Of a stretch of DNA of 64,000 nt, positions 25,053-36,890 are shown one piece after another. The notes below the pieces were generated by a model. That model ran no database searches. It was not told where the DNA came from and worked only from the letters and a program-made list of their open reading frames with translations. The position numbers and the translations under genes are program-made. Source of the DNA: Ascaphus truei (taxonomy: Eukaryota > Chordata > Amphibia > Anura > Ascaphidae); NCBI GenBank assembly GCA_036426205.1, contig CM071570.1:50886984-50950983 (forward strand), given 5' to 3'. The stretch's first letter is position 1, and each line of letters starts with the position of its first letter.

Positions 25053-26745
25053 GTGTCAATGCATAATGTGATTTAAACAAATGTAAATGCAAATACAGTA
25101 ACAACAATAACCAAAGAGGAGGGTGTGTGCTAACCGGGAGTTTGGAGCGAAGCTGCTGCCGGGAGGTGCGGATGTATGTCCGGACTGCACTTCTCCGACA
25201 GCTGATGGTATGCGAGCCCGCACTTCCTGGTTTCGCCGCACCAGCCAACGGGAGCACACACCAGACAGCCTCACGTTACCTCTACGCATTTTGCAACAGC
25301 GTGCTGTACGGAGTGTGAACCGAAATGATAATTATGAAATTCTATCGTTTTTCCATGATAACCTTCTTGATTCAAAATCAGTATTTTCTTTAATATCCAA
25401 TAGGGTTTATATTCACCAATTCCATGTGTTTTGAAACAAAATGATGTACAGTATGAATTAGAAAACAAAGAGTAATTGCCTTATGATGCCAGAAGTCCCC
25501 AGGATTACATTGTAATCTCTCTTGAAATGGTAAAGAGAAAGAGATCCACTGGGAAGTGTTTGTGCCTCTTATAAAGGGGAGAGGTGGAGAAGGGGAAATA
25601 TGTCACACTTCACAGCCGAGGGAAGGGGGGAGACTGGGGTGAATTGGGCTGCCGATTATGGACGCTCCCCATGCCTCTCCAGTAATTCTCAGTCCTCTGC
25701 TGCTTTGGAGGAAGGGGTTAGGGACCCACTGAGGTCCGTTATAAAGCTGTCTGTGGACCCCCACATGTTCCCTGCTCCCACCGGAGCCGAGGCGTTTCAA
25801 CCACGCAGAGCGCTGTGCGGTCGTTCCCCTCCCCACCCAGAGGTGGTTCTCCTTCCCTGGCCACATGCTGGCCCAGGCCGGGGACTCCAACTGATTAGTG
25901 GGTCTGAGCCATGCACATTATTGACTAATACTGATGCGTGTTAATTTTCAGGAGCAAAATTGTTCCTGAACATGCAAATAACATTACTAAATGTCTCTAA
26001 ATTAAAGTTAGTGGTTACAGTGGTCATTTTACAACATGGCCACTGTAACAACTCTAGATACAGCATTTTCTGGATGAGGAATACAGTAAAAATGTAACCA
26101 ACCTGTGTACTGAAATGTAGATACACTGTGCTGTATAGTAAAAGAAAGACTTGTTGACAGGTCACTGACATGTTTTTTTCTTTCTCTCTTTTACAGAGTA
26201 TTACATTCTGCCATCTGCGCGCACATTTTTTTTTTATAGATATACATTTACATAAACCAGTAAACTTTAAGCCTATTGACCCCTTGCTGCTGTAAGCAGA
26301 GAACATTATACAGGAACCTCCTGTGGTTCACCTTCTGTTACTTTATTGTTTTTCTGGCTGAGACGGGTTTTACCAACGCATAGTAGTGTAAATGAATGTC
26401 CTCACTGCGCATTGCCTGTAACGGAACACATTCCAATCCTTTACCTTCTACAAGTTCGTATTCAAAATAACGTTGCAGCACTGTTCTAGTATTGGCTGAA
26501 ATTTGGCATGCAGTGCTTATCCGTAAGAGTGCCAAATCTTACAGCAGGCTAAGGCAAACATTTACTCACAGAATACATTTTCCTAACCTGTATTCTTTTC
26601 TTCCATTAATAGTTATAAATCTACTTTTCTGTGTTATAATAGTTATAAATATACTTATATTACATTTTCTGTGTGTATGAAACCTCAGTTAAGTTGCTTT
26701 TGTCATTGTTAATTTGACATTAATATTGCAATGCTAAGTCTCCCA
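25053..26745. other. mostly unique sequence with two GC-richer patches
   Basis: 25130-25320 is GC-richer with no conserved frame. At 25560-25945 a TATAAAGGGG motif (25571) precedes a 114-codon frame (25600-25944) that I do not recognise. The rest is AT-rich and unremarkable. Confidence 0.35.
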
Positions 26746-26789
26746 GTTGAAATATGTGCTCAATAAGTCTTGTTGGCTACCAGAGCCTG

Positions 26790-26991
26790 GGCTGTCCCGC
26801 CAATACTTTTTTTGCTGGACTTTGGAAGCTTCCACGAGCAGGGCCCTCCTTACCTATTGTACTATATCTGTTTGCACTTGTTTGTCCTTACTTGGTATAT
26901 TATTCTGTTTTTTTAATTTATATCACTCTATTATACCACACTGTGGAATATGTTGGTGCCTTATAAATAAATGATGATGATAATAATAATT
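26790..26991 (+). mobile_element. L2-type LINE 3' end, second subfamily
   Basis: 'cgagcagggccctccttacc' followed by 'tgtggaatatgttggtgcct' and 'tataaataaatgatgatgat' is the 3' end of an L2-type LINE of a different subfamily from 664-904. It ends in short ATGATGATAAT repeats. No coding part is left. Confidence 0.75.
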
Positions 26992-27824
26992 GGGGGGTCA
27001 CCATTTTGCATCCTGGCACCCCTGAGGCAGGTCCGAAGACGACTAAAACGTTAAGACCCTGAAAGTCATTTTGGTTTTACGTCTTGTAGTTACGTTTGGG
27101 GCTGGGATAAGTATACTGACTGTCTTATGTAATTTACCTTGCACCGATGGGCTCCATAAGGGCTCTACTGTTATTTACTTTTAAGTGTGCTGATCTTTAC
27201 CTATAGTTTAGCCTCCTATCATTTATTTTTTTTGGATCTCCCAAAATTACAATTCAAAATATTTTTCTTCACTTATTAAAGCATTATGGTAGACACAATT
27301 GGGGAGAGGCAGGTCAGCTTAGCCTTTAAGTCACTATAACTGGCCTGCCATTGGCAAGTATCAGACAGGAAACATCCAATGGCATCGCCAAGCCCCAATG
27401 CAGCCCCAAACTCAGCACAGCAGCACACGTTTTGTCTCAAAATGCACAAAGATGGAAAATTGAATTTGCAAGAAGATACATTTAATAAAGAGACTTTGTC
27501 ATTATTGCCCCCATGTTGCTGCCATGTTGAGTTTGTGGCTATATCCGAGCTGTGCAATACTATTGGCAGTTTACTGTTTGATCCATCCAAAAGATTATGC
27601 AAAGGCTGGTATGTAACATACACTTCTACTTGATACTGTGTGTTCCCAAAAATTACAAACCTACACCCTCAGGATTAATATAGCTATTAGGGCTCTGTAA
27701 GCTAAAACTAATTCTTATTGTCTAGAAAAGGAATTTGTGGATGATTTTTAATCAAATAAAATGAATGTGAAATAGCTAAGTAAGTAAAAAATAGGATATT
27801 AACAAAATTAGCTTTGCATTGGTA
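26992..27824. other. intronic sequence, no gene seen
   Basis: 'ggtccgaagacgactaaaacgtt' near 27030 resembles the 'gaccgaaacgtt' core of foldback repeats common in frogs. A 115-codon minus frame (27623-27276) shows no recognisable motif. Confidence 0.4.
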
Positions 27825-27828
27825 TTAA

Positions 27829-28197
27829 AGCATCTGTACCATCATTTTGTTTTTATTTCCCCCTTGTTGGGAAGCAGGGGGTCTCCTGAGCTGAACCATG
27901 TTGATTTCAGCTCTGTGAACCCCTTGCTCCCCAAGCTACTTACCTCTAAAGGTGATGCCAGTATCTCTGTTCAGTTTTAAGGTCCTGCGTTACATGGGCC
28001 AATAGGAAGCCACAAGGGATGATGTTGCTATTGTTCCTATTGGCCCGTGAGACCTTTGAACCGCCATATTAGCTACCCAGCTGTAACGGCTACCGGCAGC
28101 ACCTTCAGAGGTACGTATCTTGGGAAGCAGCGGCCCTGGAGACCCTTTGCGTCATACCTAGTACAAAACAAAAAAAATCACAACAGGAACCACTTCT
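27829..28197. mobile_element. TTAA-flanked foldback MITE
   Basis: TTAA lies immediately outside both ends (27825-27828 and 28198-28201). Terminal similarity is weak (AGCATCTGTACC against AGAAGTGGTTCC). The interior is a large inverted repeat: 'ttgctccccaagctacttacctct' faces 'agaggtacgtatcttgggaagcag', and 'gggccaatagg' faces 'cctattggccc'. It is non-coding. Confidence 0.55.
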
Positions 28198-28278
28198 TTA
28201 AGAGTACAGTATATTTAAAATATCCTATAGCCTCATTAATCTAAAAAATGTAAATTAATGGTGGACTATTATACAGTG

Positions 28279-28420
<142 letters not shown>

Positions 28421-30335
28421 CGTTATCTAAGTGACCAACAGTATCAGTATGTATTATATGCTCTGTGGTGTTTATTATGCTTTCAACAATTTAGATTTGT
28501 AACTAAGTTAAGATGCAACATGCAATATACACAGAATTAAAAAAAAAATACAAGTTTACAAAGGCAGGAAAGTATTCCACTTCTGCGTTTTGTTTCCACT
28601 TTATTCCAGCTTTTTTATACAGTTTATTGGTCAACCCTTTTAAACATTTCACTCGAAGTTATTCAGTTATTGGCCTCTAAGTGCTGCCAAGGTTGAAGCT
28701 GCACAACTGTTTTATACACATTGAAAGAGTCACAGTTAGCGAGAAACTGGGTAGATATAAAAAGCCATTAACACGACAGATATGTTTAGCTCACACTATA
28801 TACCATAGAATTTTAATGAATTCGCTTTTGAAACATTTAAGGCCTACTGGGGTCTTAAAAGAATTTAACGAAGAGTGACCAAGAAAGCTACAGTGTATGT
28901 ATTGGTTTAGAAAAAAACAAAGACAATCCATTATTCAAGTCATATGAGCTATATTTTACTAGAACAAAAGGCTTTTCCTGATAAATATACTTTCTTTTCT
29001 TTTTTAATCTGCGGGGAAAAAAAATCTTAAATAAATAAAATAATTAAGTATAAGTATTAAATAAATAAGTAATGTAAATTATATACTAATGTTCAGTTGT
29101 TCTTATGTGCACTGACCTTTTGTAACCCTTCACATGCTAATGAATGAATGTCTTTATTAAACAGCAAAAAAAATTCCTGCAGTATTTTTAACCTATTCTT
29201 TAAATGTGTTCCTCTTGCTGATAGAAATATGAATACCTGTGACAAATTTAAAGCAAGACTGTAAATCTCTGATTGAAATTCTTAGTACTGTGAACACATT
29301 GTTTTATTTTTGTTGCCAATACAATTGTACTGTAGTACATTATCAGGAATCTAGCGTTTTGTTTTTATTCCGCGTAATCTAGCAAATGTAAAGAACATCT
29401 CTTCATCTATTTGTTTTTTTTGTGCACCTGAAAATAAATAATTAATATCCCTTTACAGAAACAACACTGTTCACACCACACAGTCATAGAAATATAGTGA
29501 CATATGGATTTGTCTTGAGCAACCACAGACCGTGGTTATTCCAAGCAGCAATACTACTTTCCAACTTTTTAATTTGTTTCCTTATTTGTATATGTAAAGC
29601 ATGTGACAATGTATTATTCTACGTTCTTACCTAAACTGGCAATCGCTTGGTGCTCCTGTTATAAATCTGTCACAATCCTGATTGTGTGACTAACATAATG
29701 GCTGCTTCAGCGTAACTCCGCAACTACTGTACAATGTATTCTTATTTTACTAAGGTAACATTATCTATTGTTACAGTTTGCAGCTCAAACTGCTGGGAAT
29801 ATTGGCAACAAATTATCACAATCAGGAAAGTGTTGCAAATATCTTGCACTGCTGGGGATGTGGTCTAAAACCTTTTATAGAAATCAAAGCATGTCATTAA
29901 AAATGGCATTAAGAGTTGAATAATAAAAAAAAAACTAACTAAAAAAAGCCACTATTATCTAATACTACTAAACTGATTTAAAAAAACAAACGATTTCACA
30001 TGTTTTGCTGCTTTCAGGTCTTGATTAAATCCAAAAATGTAACTCGTGCAGCTTCAAGGTGCAGTGCTCCCAATATGACGCTTGCTGAACAGTGAGCTTC
30101 ATTTGATGATGCCCTTTACAGCAATTTACCATCCTTATTTTATTTATTTTTCCCACCAGTTTTTGAAATTTTTAAAAAGACCCGAAGCCTGGCTTCACAT
30201 GGTGACTCCAGCTTTGTTCTCACTTTCTCCACGCCACCTGGCAGCACAGAACACTTTTTCTATGCTGACATCATTTGAGATTTTTTTTTTCATAATCTTC
30301 TCAAATACGTTTCTTTGACATCTACCAAAGCTTAA
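28421..30335. other. intronic sequence without recognised repeat or gene
   Basis: AT-rich, with poly-A runs near 28540 and 29930. No exon with splice signals and no repeat ends found. Confidence 0.5.
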
Positions 30336-30682
30336 AGCTGCAGACCAAGCAATATCCTACATGTGTTTTTTTTTATAAATAAACCAGCTCAGAACTATGA
30401 GAAAATAGTTGTAGCATGTTTTTAAAAACAGCTATGAGTGACATTATTAATGTATTAAAATGTAACAAGCATTTTTTTGCTTCTATAGCAACCATTTACA
30501 GATACTGAGTCAATACTCCTCTACAGCCATTTAGTGAACCGCCAAGCAGAATCTTCGCCGATCGATCCCACGAGAACGGATCGATCGGCAACATAGCTAA
30601 TTACTTATCATTGTGTGGATAGTCTTGATAGACATATTAAAGGGAACATTTTTTTTAAAAAACAGCAGCTTGAACTGTTGCT
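30336..30682. mobile_element. TTAA-flanked MITE, copy 2
   Basis: Begins AGCTGCAGACCAAGC and ends GCTTGAACTGTTGCT, with TTAA at 30332-30335 and 30683-30686. Same family as 3002-3439, sharing 'caatatcct' and 'catgtgtttttttt' next to the left end. An internal hairpin 'gccgatcgatcc'...'ggatcgatcggc' lies near 30560-30590. Confidence 0.75.
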
Positions 30683-30686
30683 TTAA

Positions 30687-32794
30687 TAAGTGGTTTAGCA
30701 GCCATATTGATTTAGGTTTCGGGATTAATTTGTAAGGACAAAATAAGCTAAAGATGTGCAAACAGACATCCTACTGTGCAGTATTGGGAAAAAAATCTTA
30801 AATAAAAAAAACATGACACAAAATAGCTCACACCAACTAAAAACACATACTCTGACACAGCTCCTGAACATAAGCGGGGGAGGGGGATTTTTGGAAGGTT
30901 GGTGTTGTGTAATCACGGTATCAGTGATCACATGACGCTTGTGCCAGATATCTGACGGCATTAAGGATAACGACATTTTTTTAACGGCAAGATCTAGAAC
31001 AATTTAATGTATAGTTAGACATCTCTTAATTCTGGAAGCTCTTTTATTGAAATTATTGCAATGAGCATATATGGGTGTTAACAATACAGTAACTTTACCT
31101 AAAAGTTTGATAATCAATAAAAGTTGGCCAAAATAATGTCATGTTTATTCTTACTCCCCCCCCCCTCCACCTCTTCCCCCCCCCCTCACCGGTATGTTGT
31201 CACCTTACAAAGTTATTTCAAACATAATACAAACAACAAATAAAGAGAATCTAGTTTGGTTCATAATTTTGGAATTTGCGCACGTGATTGTTTGACATTG
31301 ATAATGCACTTCTGTATTTAGTATTGTTACCTGTTTCTTGGCATCGAATTCTATACCGGTCACTTTTGGTTTAAGTTGTCAATAGATTCTATCTACATTT
31401 CTATCCCTTTTTAGGAATGTTTTCTTTCACTGTACAAACAGATTTTTGTGATTGTAGTTTTAAGTTGTGCCTAAGTATTTTATTTAAATAACAGTAAAAA
31501 ATTAGTTTTTTTGCCATACAGCAGTTGTGCACTTTTTTACTGCTGGAAGGCTACAGTGTAAAGCAAATAGGTTAAATTAGGCTATAAATAGGGATATCAA
31601 TTTTAGGTTTTAACTGAAAATATATTGAGAAAACACCACTGCCTGATCATTTTGCACTTCCAGTTAAAACCAATAAAAACCGTAAATGACGCATCATTTC
31701 TTATTGAATTAGTCACCCCGTAGCAACCCAGCCGCAGGATACAAAAACAACACAAAAGAAGTATGTACTTTTTTTTTTTAAATTGCACAGATAAGCACCG
31801 AATTGAAATGTGTCAACTTTTCCTTGTTAACACTGATAAACACACAAAAAAATGTTTTCAACTAAAATGAAAACACCAGATAAACAAAAACACAGAATGA
31901 AAAAAATACATTAAAAAAAACCCGGAATCCCTACCTATAAATAAATGACTGGAAATACATCAGACTGGATTCGAAGGATGCTGGCTGGCTGGGAATGGAA
32001 ATGCTTGAATGCCTGAGTGGAGAACGGAAGAAGGAAGGTAGTTAAAGGTTTCGAATTGACCTGGAAAGTATGGAAATAGCTGTGGTGTAATAGGTAACCT
32101 TGGGTGTATTGTTTCCATTTATTTGAAACTAGAACCCACTGTAAATAGAATCTATTAAAAGGTTGTGAGCAGGAAATGAGTAAGAAAGAATTGATTCGAA
32201 CACACAGCAACATATATGAGCTAGATGTAAAAGAACTGCCACTATGCAAGCTGTATATAAACTGCACAGTAAAAATATTGAAACACATTGAAGTGTTTGG
32301 TTGGCACAAACAACGTGCAACAATATAGATATTTAAAACAATTTAAATAAAGTATTTACAAAGCCCTTATTTTAGCTTCAGCTTAGTTTATGTTGCTGGC
32401 CCACCCTATGAGGAAGACAACCCTGATAAGAGGATGGCTATCTAAAGAAAATCATGTTGAAAAAGAAATTCTGATATTGAGACTTGAGTGAAACCACATA
32501 GTAACAGAGCCAAGCGAAGAAAGAATAAACCAAGATTAGAAACTATTCATTCTCATGTACTGTGGGAAACCTTTTACTTGGAAATATGCAGTACTGCTGC
32601 CAGCCAAGCTAGGCTACAAGCCACTAAATAAGTGCCCTTGGACAGTGGCCAGATGACAGTACTACTCTGCAAGTCCATCATGTTTGTTCCAATTGGGATT
32701 GGTAATTGGATAAAACATTTTTTTAAATTATTATTATGTTTAGAAATAAATATGTACGTAAGTTATATAAACCCACTTGTTATTATATATATAT
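30687..32794. other. intronic sequence, no gene seen
   Basis: AT-rich sequence with a C-run pair near 31157-31190 and many A-runs. Minus frames at 32309-31935 and 30976-30725 are Ser/Cys/Phe-rich chance frames without motifs. Confidence 0.5.
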
Positions 32795-32817
32795 ATATAT
32801 ACCATAATACTGAGTTA

Positions 32818-33216
32818 CTGCTGCGACACACTTTATTCGAGCAAATACCCAGTATGTACCTGGCAGATACCTGGAATGCGCCGCTCCTCCCCTCTGACAA
32901 GCCCCGTTGCGTTTGCCTTCCCAGCCACGGTTCATGCCTGGCTGACGGGCGGCTGATCTGTTAAATGGTAATGATTAGGATTTAATAGGCTGCAATGCTT
33001 CGCGTGTCTACCAGATGGCATAAATTCATGAATTGTAATGCAGTATATATATATATATACTGTGCAGTATTGCAGCCAGCGGGAATAAAATGCTTCAATC
33101 CCTGCCTGGAAAATAACGCAATGCACTCGGGCAGAAAACAGTCACAAACCTCAATACACCCGAGTATACCCGAATTCGTGGGACTAGCCGAGCTCGAATA
33201 AAGTGTGTCGCCAGTG
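32818..33216. mobile_element. complete TA-target DNA transposon (399 bp)
   Basis: The ends are CTGCTG and CACTGG variants joined to a perfect 19-bp inverted repeat CGACACACTTTATTCGAGC. The related uninterrupted site at 36912-36930 (gagttaagttatggtg) shows the insertion duplicated TA: left flank gagtTA, right flank TAagttatgg. TA duplication fits the Tc1/mariner class. It is non-coding and contains a (TA)n core near 33043. A truncated copy lies at 1-256. Confidence 0.82.
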
Positions 33217-33531
33217 TAAGTTATGGTGAGTAAAAAAAAGTGACAAAAACCCTCCACAGGAAAGCAAATATACTAATACAACTGTATGCTCATCTGCATG
33301 TCTTAGTCAGGTCTGCCACCCCACCTTTCACCATTATCACCCAGCATACAGCACTTCCACTGCAGCAAGGGATTCTGGGAAATGACATGCAAATGAGCAC
33401 GCAGTGCCACTTTTTGCTTCAAAAAACATTTTTAACATGGTTCCCTATAGGCTTAAGCTTGCTGCATGGTCACAGCTTTGAGCACAGCCAGGGTTAAGGT
33501 GCATACCCAGAAAACAACCCACAGACAGCTG

Positions 33532-34444
33532 TTTTTTTTTATTTTATTTTTTTTAATTTTATTAACAACCAGTAAGTATCCCTTTACAAAAGGTAACAAA
33601 CAAAAAACCATCACTACACATTTCTTATATTGCCAAGACAAAAAACCAACACAACGGCAAAAAAAAATTTAATTTCATACTAAGTAACTTTCAAAAGGAA
33701 ACACAAAAACAACCACCTGAAACATTACATTTTATACTTTCTGTATTTCCCTGTCTTTAAAGATTCTTTCTACTTGCTCTAACATATCCCGTGCCTTTGC
33801 ATTGCTCTGTGCGATGCCCTTTATAAATTCATAAAATTTCTCTAATGTAGCGAAACCAAGTCCTTCCCTATACTTCCTCATATGCTCTGTTTCCACTGCT
33901 CTTACTCTCTGTCCCTGACACCCTTTACTTTCCCTATTCTCTCCACTTCCATCCACTCTCCCTCCTACTTTCCCCCTTCTCCTTTATGTTCAGATGCTTT
34001 CCTCCTCCCCCCCTGAGTCCCTTCTTTTTCTTTGGTTCTTTTTTCCAACAACGTCCTCTTTCCCTACTTTCCTTCACTCTCACTTCTGCTTACTTTATCC
34101 CTCTTTCTGTATCTATCTCAACCACTTCCCCTTTCTATCTCCCGCTGAATTTGCCTCTTTTGCCTGAGCAATCCCCTTTTGTCCTGCCTTTTCTCACTTT
34201 TTCCACTTTACTACTTACCCACTTACACTTCTCTGTTTTTTTGTTCCCTCCACGTTTATTACTGACTTTTGTGAGGACGAGCTCTTGCTCTCACTTCTCT
34301 CCTTCTCCCTCACTCTACCCTAGCCTCTTTTATTTTAATAACCCACTGCACATGCTCCCTTTTTGTTATTCTACATTTGCTCTTTTGTCAGCTGTTTTCT
34401 TTGGTGCATCATTTTTTCTAATCTTTCTATTATCTGTTCCTCAC
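33532..34444 (-). pseudogene. ORF1-only L1-Tx1 relative, 5'-truncated copy
   Basis: Minus-strand element starting at the equivalent of position 35238 of the neighbouring copy ('gaggaacagataatagaaag') and ending in a poly-A tail (poly-T at 33532). It retains only the C-terminal tail of ORF1 (frame 33956-33732: GFATLEKFYEFIKGIAQ and IFKDREIQK) and the 3' UTR. By eye the 3' UTR is roughly 80 percent identical to copy 1, so it is not a recent twin. Its truncated 5' end abuts copy 1's poly-A. Confidence 0.75.
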
Positions 34445-34681
34445 TTTTTTTTTTTTTTTTTAATTTTTATTAACGGTTCACATAATTAACAACCAGTAAG
34501 TATAACTTTACAAAACGTAATAACCAGAAAACATCGGTATACAGTACATTCCTTATATTGCCTAGACAATAATCAACACAAAGGCAAAATAAAATTTCCA
34601 TTTCATACTAAGTAACTTTCACAAGGAAAACAAAGGAAAAAAAAAAAATCTCACAAATACAACCACCCGAAACATTACATT

Positions 34682-35468
34682 TTATGCTTTCTGTATTTCC
34701 CTGTCTTTAAGGATTCTTTCTACATTCTCTAACATACCCTGTACCTTTACACTCCTCTGTGCGGGGCCCTTTAGAAATTCATAAAAATCTTCTAATGTAG
34801 CGAAACCATGTTCTTCCCTATACTTCCTCTGAATCTCTGTTTCCACTACTCTTACTCTCTGTCCCTGACCCCCTTTACTTTCCCTATTCTCTCCACTTCC
34901 ACTCTCACTTCTACTTCCCCCCATTACCTTATGTTCTGATGCTTTCACCTCCTCTCTTGAGTCCTCCTTCTTTTTTTTTGGTTCTTTCTTACCAACAACT
35001 GTCCTCATCCCTACTTCTCCTTTACTCTCACTTCTACTTGTCCCCCCTACCTTACACTTTAGTGTTTCCAATTTTGAGCTATTGCTCTCACTTCTCTCCT
35101 TCTCCTTCACCTCTCCCCTAGCCTCTTATTTTAACCCACTGTACATGCTCCTTTTTTAATTCTTCATACTGCTCTTTTGTCAGCTGTTTTCTTTGGTACA
35201 TCAGTTTTTCTAATCTTTCTATTATCTGTTCCTCACTACTCCCCCCATGCTGCTTCCGAAAAATACCCACCGAAAATAGAACATCTCCCACTGCGTCCTC
35301 AAAATGTTCCATCTTCTCTTTTAGGGTTACTTTCCCTGATACTTTTACAACTTTACTCTCTACACCTTCCTCTCTAGGCTCCACTTTACTCTGGCTATCC
35401 ATATCTTCCTTTGTTTCTATCCCTTGCAGATTTTTATGCTTTTGAGCTTTTTTCCCTCCTATTTCCAT
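34682..35468 (-). pseudogene. ORF1 C-terminal charged, coiled-coil-like tail (frameshifted)
   Basis: Two minus frames, 35468-35118 (116 codons) and 35110-34682 (142 codons), are rich in Lys, Glu and Ser. They contain helical stretches such as EEQIIERLEKLMYQRKQL and end with GFATLEDFYEFLKG ... ILKDREIQKA. The same C-terminal end occurs in the neighbouring truncated copy, which supports it as genuine old coding sequence. The breaks between frames are presumed frameshifts. Confidence 0.6.
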
Positions 35469-35688
35469 TTCCTCCTACAAGACATCTTGGGGACCTTCCC
35501 TCCCCCTCTGTGCATCTTGAAACTCCATACTTTCTGCCCAGCTAGGTTCCACCACACTCAAGGACCATATTTCCCCCTCCCCCGCATCTTTCTGATGGAC
35601 TGCTCCCGTCTCCTCCCCTCCCCCCACCTCCAGTTTCTGGGCCAAGGAGTCCAGGAAGAGATTTCCTCTTTTTTCTCCAAGATATCAC

Positions 35689-36570
35689 TTATAGAACCTG
35701 CCAAAGTTTCTTCAATTTCTTGTCCTGAAGTTTCTCCTCCACTTCTGACTCCACTTCTGAGATCCCCCCCTCCTGTAAGTCCATCCTTCCCTCTTCCGTC
35801 TGTCCCTTCCCAAAGATCAGTCCAACAAACTCTGCGGTATCTCCAGGCTCACTACCCCTTGCCGCTTGGGCGTAAGATTTTCTTTTTGTGCACTGCCGTG
35901 CAAAATGTCCACGTTCACCACACAAGTCGCACTTTTTTGGGACTCGACAAGCCATTGCTGTGTGTCCTTCTTCTCCGCAAGTGTGGCATACAGTCCCAAC
36001 TTTGTCACACTCCTCCTTGGTATGTCCATATTTGTGACAACTCCTGCAATAAACAGGCTGGCCAGGGTAGTTTAAGAAGCCCCTTTCCCCACCAATGGCA
36101 AAACTTGCAGGCGGTTGCATTACTCCTCCTCCTCGTTCTGGGTCAGGCTTAAAATGCACCCAAAAACGCCATTTTCCGTTAAAAAAGCCATAAGCGTTTC
36201 TTAACATTTCTCCTCCCCTTACCAGAGAACAATATCTCCTCAGGAAACACACAATGTCTTCCTTCTGTACAAAAGGGTTATACATATGTACAATAAGCGG
36301 CTTGTCCTCCAGCAAAAAACTCGAGGCCACGCTGATTCCCAACAGCCTTGGATCCTCTTTCCTCTCACGGCACATTTCATAGATGTTCCAGCAATCCGCA
36401 TCTGTATTCAGGGTCAGGTCATAAATGCCCTGCCTCGGGAAGTCTTGGAGGCAGTACACCTTCATCTCGTCCAGCTCCAGCATCTCTCCAAGGACTTTCT
36501 CCACCACATGTTGCAGTCTCACGCGGTCTCTCTCGGCTTCCTCGACCAGGAACCGGACTGTATTCCTCAT
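35689..36570 (-). CDS. retroelement ORF1 protein with three CCHC zinc knuckles (ZCCHC3-like)
   Basis: A 293-codon frame starting MRNTVRFLVEEAERDRVRL. Residues 1-150 form the domain typical of Tx1-type L1 ORF1 proteins (LQDFPRQGIYDLTL, VHMYNPFVQKEDIV, GKWRFWVHFKPDPERGG). Three zinc knuckles follow: CRSCHKYGHTKEEC, CHTCGEEGHTAMAC and CDLCGERGHFARQC, all C-x2-C-x4-H-x4-C. These bind nucleic acid, and ORF1 coats element RNA in a ribonucleoprotein. Annotation pipelines often name such proteins ZCCHC3-like. An acidic/basic tail continues in other frames at 35468-35118 and 35110-34682, so the original ORF1 was probably longer and is now frameshifted. It sits in a retroelement with poly-A and target duplication, so I do not treat it as a host gene. 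Confidence 0.82.
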   Translation of the reverse strand: MRNTVRFLVEEAERDRVRLQHVVEKVLGEMLELDEMKVYCLQDFPRQGIYDLTLNTDADCWNIYEMCRERKEDPRLLGISVASSFLLEDKPLIVHMYNPFVQKEDIVCFLRRYCSLVRGGEMLRNAYGFFNGKWRFWVHFKPDPERGGGVMQPPASFAIGGERGFLNYPGQPVYCRSCHKYGHTKEECDKVGTVCHTCGEEGHTAMACRVPKKCDLCGERGHFARQCTKRKSYAQAARGSEPGDTAEFVGLIFGKGQTEEGRMDLQEGGISEVESEVEEKLQDKKLKKLWQVL

Positions 36571-36890
36571 CCCACCGAAAGCAATCGTCCGCCTTGAATA
36601 AGCTCAGGTGCGGCACCCTAATTGCAGCAGGTGGGTTAAGCCCTTTCGGGCGATCCCACCAGGCAAAGGCGCCGGCCCCTCACTTCCGCATCTACTCGCT
36701 CAGAACCGCTCGCTCAGGATCACTCCTCTCAGCTCGAGATGGCGTGCCCCCCCAAAAGCAGTAGGAGTCTTTAGTCCCCGAAGGGACGATGACTCAAGGC
36801 CAAGGGGACACAGTCTCAGCGACACAGCTGTTTCGACCTTAATGGGTCTCATCAGTGTGGGGTTGATTAACTGGGTATGCAAAGAAGCTA

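Larger units (their letters stand above)
34445..36823 (-). mobile_element. ORF1-only L1-Tx1 relative (HAL1-like), near full length
   Basis: Minus-strand unit: GC-rich 5' region (36823-36600), ORF1, short 3' UTR, poly-A (poly-T 34445-34461). No ORF2 lies between ORF1 and the tail. ACAGCTGTTT occurs at both outer edges of the combined insertion (33525-33534 and 36824-36833), consistent with a short target duplication inside repeat F. In placental mammals, ORF1-only L1 derivatives of this layout are called HAL1; calling this one HAL1-like is inference. Confidence 0.7.
32795..36890 (+). repeat. foldback repeat F, copy A, split by two insertions
   Basis: Pieces at 32795-32817, 33217-33531 and 36824-36890 read as one copy of the repeat that restarts intact at 36891. 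Shared landmarks are 'ataccataat.ctgagtta', 'ttatggtgagtaaaaaaaag', 'gcttaagcttgctgcatggt' and 'tttcgaccttaatgggtctc'. Copy A was interrupted by the TA transposon at 32818 and by the retroelement at 33532. Confidence 0.8.

Noticed and set aside
32632..33126. Plus and minus frames of 64-110 codons around the TA transposon
   Set aside because: They run across transposon ends and a TA microsatellite; the same peptide appears on the opposite strand at 110-322 because the repeat is inverted there.
35689..36570. A host ZCCHC3 gene
   Set aside because: The zinc-knuckle protein lies in a poly-A-tailed insertion with a target duplication inside another repeat and has a diverged truncated copy beside it, so it is retroelement ORF1.
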